Part shown: one piece after another, positions 13,454 to 15,617 of the stretch
Position numbering within the stretch: position 1 is the stretch's first letter
Layout of the letters: every line of letters begins with the position of its first letter
Assembly (NCBI GenBank): GCA_964617695.1
Contig: CAZTYW010000048.1
Coordinates: 1 to 15,617, forward strand
DNA from: CAZTYW01 sp964617695
GTDB taxonomy: Bacteria; Chloroflexota; Dehalococcoidia; UBA2247; RBG-13-53-26
Length of the DNA: 15,617 nt
Reading direction: 5' to 3'
The notes under the pieces: generated by a model
The model's database searches: none
Told to the model about the DNA's origin: nothing
What the model saw: only the letters and a program-made list of their open reading frames with translations
Position numbers and translations under genes: made by a program

Positions 13454-13500
13454 GGCAGGCCAGTTAGCCACGTCCCGTTGACGGCTGGCCTTGCCTTATT
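13454..13500 (+). terminator. Terminator-like hairpin after the zinc-ribbon gene
   Basis: GGCA-GGCCAG (13454-13463) pairs with CTGGCCTTGCC (13485-13495) with one bulge, followed by TTATT. It is a plausible terminator with a short T-rich tail. Confidence 0.45.
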
Positions 13501-13717
13501 CCGTACGGGCACTCCGCTACCCGCCAGGGATCCGCCGATTGACCGGCTGGATATCTGTACACCTTATGCTTCTCTGAGATAGCCGACACCCCATCGGACT
13601 TCGGCCCCCGAGGTGCACGCCTCACCAGGTGGTCGGACCAAAGTAACGTCACACGCGAGCAACCAACTTGCCACCATTCCTTAATTCGTTTAGACCCCTT
13701 CGTAATTGGCAGCCTGC
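13501..13717. other. Intergenic stretch with no supported gene
   Basis: No gene, tRNA or repeat is supported. The minus-strand open frame at 13464-13652 lacks a ribosome binding site. The promoter of the response regulator lies at its right end. Confidence 0.3.
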
Positions 13718-13723
13718 TATACT
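13715..13723 (+). promoter_or_regulatory. Extended -10 promoter of the response regulator
   Basis: TG-C-TATACT forms an extended -10, which can work with a poor -35, as here. The start near 13730 leaves a leader of about 85 bases. Confidence 0.45.
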
Positions 13724-13813
13724 CGAAGGTAGTCCTGTAGTTCGAGAGACAAAGTGGACGCGGGTGAAAGACCCAGCTCAGCCGATTTCACTGTGACCTA
13801 GCGAAGCCTGCTG

Positions 13814-14587
13814 ATGACTGATCATATAAGGGTACTGATTGCGGACTGCCAAGACGTGTTCCGCTCAGGGGTCGACACTGTACTCGGTGCAGACCCGGAC
13901 ATAAGCGTTGTTGGCGAGGCTCGGGACGGCAACGAAGCCATCGCCAAGGCCCTGCAGCTAAAGCCGGATGTCGTCCTCCTGGAAGCCGTGTTTCCCCGAT
14001 GCAGTGGCCTTCAGGTACTGGCGAGAATACGAGAAGGCCTCCCCGATACCAGAGTGATCATCCTCACGAACTCGGAATGTGAGGAACACGTCTTCAGCGC
14101 CCTCGCCTCGGGGGCCCAGGGCTATCTGACGAAAACCAGTTCCGGCGTGGACATCCTGAGGGCGGTGAAGCTGGCCGCTGCAGGAGAGTCAATGCTCTCT
14201 CCCGAGATCGCCACCAAACTGGTCGCCGAGTTTCGCAACGGGCTCAGCCAACCCAGGCTGAGCCAGCGAGAGATGCAGGTATTGAAGCTGGTAAGCCAGG
14301 GACTTACCAATACCGAGATTGCCGACGACCTGTGTGTCTCTCAGAGCACGGTCAGATGCTATCTCAGCCGTTCACTGGACAAGCTCCATCTCAACACCCG
14401 AGCTGAAGCGTCCGCCTACTATGCCACGCATTACCAGCCTGGCTCCGCCCGTAGGGACGAGGGGCGAAAGACTGCCGACACGTCGCCTCAGGCGGCCAGC
14501 GGGCGCGACTCAAGCAGAAAAGGGAGAGATGGCAAACGCCCACGACGGCTGCGAGAAACGCCTGAGACTGGCTGCGGCCAACAATAA
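13814..14587 (+). CDS. NarL/LuxR-type response regulator with altered phospho-acceptor
   Basis: The 257-residue protein has a receiver (5-122), a LuxR-type helix-turn-helix (about 149-205; LSQREMQVLKLVSQGLTNTEIADDL, then SQSTVR) and a basic, disordered 45-residue tail. The usual phospho-acceptor Asp in VxLLD is Glu57 (PDVVLLEAVFP). The acidic pair at the first strand is reduced to Asp11 followed by Cys12. Thr85 and Lys107 of the active site are kept. Glu at this position often mimics the phosphorylated state, so the protein may be constitutively active or controlled in another way. No histidine kinase gene is nearby, which fits an orphan regulator. The start at 13814 has no strong ribosome binding site, but the N-terminus (HIRVLIADCQDVFRSGV) fits the family closely. 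Confidence 0.88.
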   Translation: MTDHIRVLIADCQDVFRSGVDTVLGADPDISVVGEARDGNEAIAKALQLKPDVVLLEAVFPRCSGLQVLARIREGLPDTRVIILTNSECEEHVFSALASGAQGYLTKTSSGVDILRAVKLAAAGESMLSPEIATKLVAEFRNGLSQPRLSQREMQVLKLVSQGLTNTEIADDLCVSQSTVRCYLSRSLDKLHLNTRAEASAYYATHYQPGSARRDEGRKTADTSPQAASGRDSSRKGRDGKRPRRLRETPETGCGQQ

Positions 14588-14893
14588 GAAGCTTTCAGAA
14601 GGAATGGCGCCCATGTGCCTCGGAAGAACATGGGAAAGGACGTTAGGCCGTTCTGACACAGGGCAATCACCGCCGCTGGTCAAGTAACTGCCCCTTATTC
14701 AGCCACCTCCCGTATTCGTAATCCCACGCCCACTCCGCACTACGCCCTTTTTTCCGCGGCATGAATCGCGGCAAAAAATCATCCTTTGCGCGGCAGACGG
14801 AACACGTTGAGGCTGCTACAAAGGACTGGGCGCGGAATCCCCGCCCAGTGGCAGGCCAGCAGGCAGAACAGCAGCGATCAAGGATGAAGCCAC
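14588..14893. other. Intergenic region with two inverted repeats
   Basis: No gene is supported. T6-CCGCG (14748-14758) pairs with CGCGG-C-A6 (14767-14778), giving a long stem with an AT base and a one-base bulge. ACTGGGCG pairs with CGCCCAGT (14825-14832 with 14842-14849) in what would be the leader of the next gene. Neither is followed by a T tract on either strand. Confidence 0.35.
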
Positions 14894-15085
14894 GTGAAAA
14901 GAAACCAGGGAAATGCTCTCGTAGCCGTGCTGTCGGGCACAGGTGTGATGGTGTTGCTCGTCGGCGCGCTCACAAATGCTTACGAATTCTCGCCCGACGC
15001 CCTGCTCGGTGCCTTGAGCGCCTGGATCCTCGCCATCACCGTGAGCCAGTATCTCGGGCCGACCGGCCAGGAACCGACGGAATGA
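14894..15085 (+). CDS. Small two-helix membrane protein (63 residues)
   Basis: The GTG start at 14894 has AGGATGAAG upstream. The product (MKRNQGNALVAVLSGTG...) has two hydrophobic helices at about 8-27 and 36-53, joined by a short polar turn (TNAYEFSPDA). A basic N-terminus and polar C-terminus (GPTGQEPTE) suggest both ends are cytoplasmic. No family is recognised. It runs toward rnpB, which lies on the opposite strand. Confidence 0.6.
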   Translation: MKRNQGNALVAVLSGTGVMVLLVGALTNAYEFSPDALLGALSAWILAITVSQYLGPTGQEPTE

Positions 15086-15158
15086 GCAGGCGAGCGGGAC
15101 TGCAACCGACGTGGGGTTCGATGACGCGTGCCACCCCATAGCAGGTGACTGAAGCGGC

Positions 15159-15522
15159 GGGCCAAGCAGGCCTGTAAGCCGGGTTCTGTAGCTCAGTCAA
15201 GCTGAACCGGTGGCCATCTATCTAGCCCCAACGTTGCCGTTGGGGTCAAGCAACCAACCCGAGGACATTGGTCGGGCGTCCTCACCGTCCTCCTATTTGG
15301 TCTTGCTCCGGGTGGGGTTTGCCCAGCCGACTGGTCACCCAGCCGCTGGTGAGCTCTTACCTCACCATTTCACCCTTGGCCACCTGAGGCGGCCGGTATG
15401 GTTTCTGTGGCACTTTCCGTAGGGTCACCCCTCCTGGGTGTTACCCAGCACCCTGCTCGGTGGAGCTCGGACTTTCCTCCCTGGCAGATTAAATCCAGGG
15501 CGGTCACCCGATTTACTCGCCC
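15159..15522 (-). ncRNA. rnpB: RNase P RNA, bacterial class A
   Basis: The catalytic RNA of RNase P matures the 5' ends of tRNAs. On the minus strand the conserved 5' core AGGAAAGTCCGAGCTCC follows a P3-type helix (CCCTGG/CCAGGG). AGGAGGGGTGACCCTACGGA, AAGGGTGAAATGGTGAGGTA and AGAGCTCACCAGC follow in order. The 3' core is ACAGAACCCGGCTTA, followed by the 3' strand of P1. P1 can be drawn as GGGCGAGTA with TGCTTGGCCC, which fixes the ends to within a few bases and gives about 364 nt, normal for class A. The promoter lies immediately upstream. Confidence 0.95.
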
Positions 15523-15528
15523 AAATCT

Positions 15529-15557
15529 ATTTTATAGTCAACTATAACAAAGGTCAA
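15529..15557 (-). promoter_or_regulatory. Sigma70-type promoter of rnpB
   Basis: The minus strand reads TTGACC (15552-15557), a 17-base spacer and TAAAAT (15529-15534). The predicted start falls within a few bases of the P1 helix end at 15522. Confidence 0.75.
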
Positions 15558-15617
15558 ATTCTCGGATTGTCCAGGGCAAGATTGCCTGCTGGTAACAGCC
15601 AATCCAAAAAACACATC

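Noticed and set aside
13501..13690. Possible tRNA or small RNA gene in the gap before the response regulator
   Set aside because: No T-loop GGTTCRA motif or cloverleaf could be drawn on either strand.
14319..14687. Plus-strand open frame of 122 codons
   Set aside because: It overlaps the response regulator in another frame, and only its last 100 bases are free. There is no suitable ribosome binding site.
15210..15422. Plus-strand open frame of 70 codons
   Set aside because: It lies entirely within rnpB on the opposite strand.

Overview
The window is about 57% GC bacterial chromosome from what looks like an uncultured member of the Chloroflexota, probably near the Dehalococcoidia. This placement is inferred from gene content and style, not from a database search. 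The supporting features are a class A RNase P RNA at the right edge, a spore-type GerW/DUF2953 gene pair in a genome with no other sporulation gene in view, an archaeal-flavoured KptA beside a Ski2-like helicase, a CxxC zinc-ribbon protein, and several very small membrane proteins. No tRNA, insertion sequence, integrase, prophage or CRISPR array was seen. The window reads as ordinary chromosome with short operons.

Left part (1-3865). The 3' end of a VOC/methylmalonyl-CoA epimerase-like gene is followed by a lone hisB. Convergent to these is a GH99-like lipoprotein gene on the minus strand with a near-consensus promoter. An NAD-type SDR gene on the minus strand has its own promoter and a structured leader. 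A second, ligand-poor VOC gene on the plus strand has a good promoter and ribosome binding site, but its first codons are out of frame with the body.

Middle (3865-9640). A beta-CASP metallo-beta-lactamase RNA nuclease has a perfect Shine-Dalgarno but no ATG, GTG or TTG where the start must lie. It is followed by a LOG-family nucleotide phosphoribohydrolase (minus), a nitroreductase (plus) and a four-helix membrane protein (minus). Next comes a three-gene plus-strand cluster of GerW (YtfJ-like), DUF2953 (YtfI-like) and a small protein whose layout recalls the GerW core. A 64-residue membrane protein and a DUF3467-like protein end this section.

Right part (9640-15617). A minus-strand RNA-processing operon runs helicase, then kptA, then a 46-residue single-helix membrane protein that overlaps the kptA 3' end. 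The helicase is Ski2-like with a DUF2103-like N-terminal domain. Then come a zinc-ribbon protein and a NarL-type response regulator whose receiver carries Glu in place of the phospho-accepting Asp. The window ends with a 63-residue membrane protein and rnpB on the minus strand with a clear promoter.

The strongest theme is RNA metabolism: a beta-CASP nuclease, a DUF2103-helicase fusion, KptA and RNase P RNA. The helicase-kptA operon is the best candidate for a poorly described system, possibly RNA 2'-phosphate removal or repair coupled to unwinding. The VOC2/beta-CASP junction is the place most likely to hold either sequence errors or unusual translation starts.
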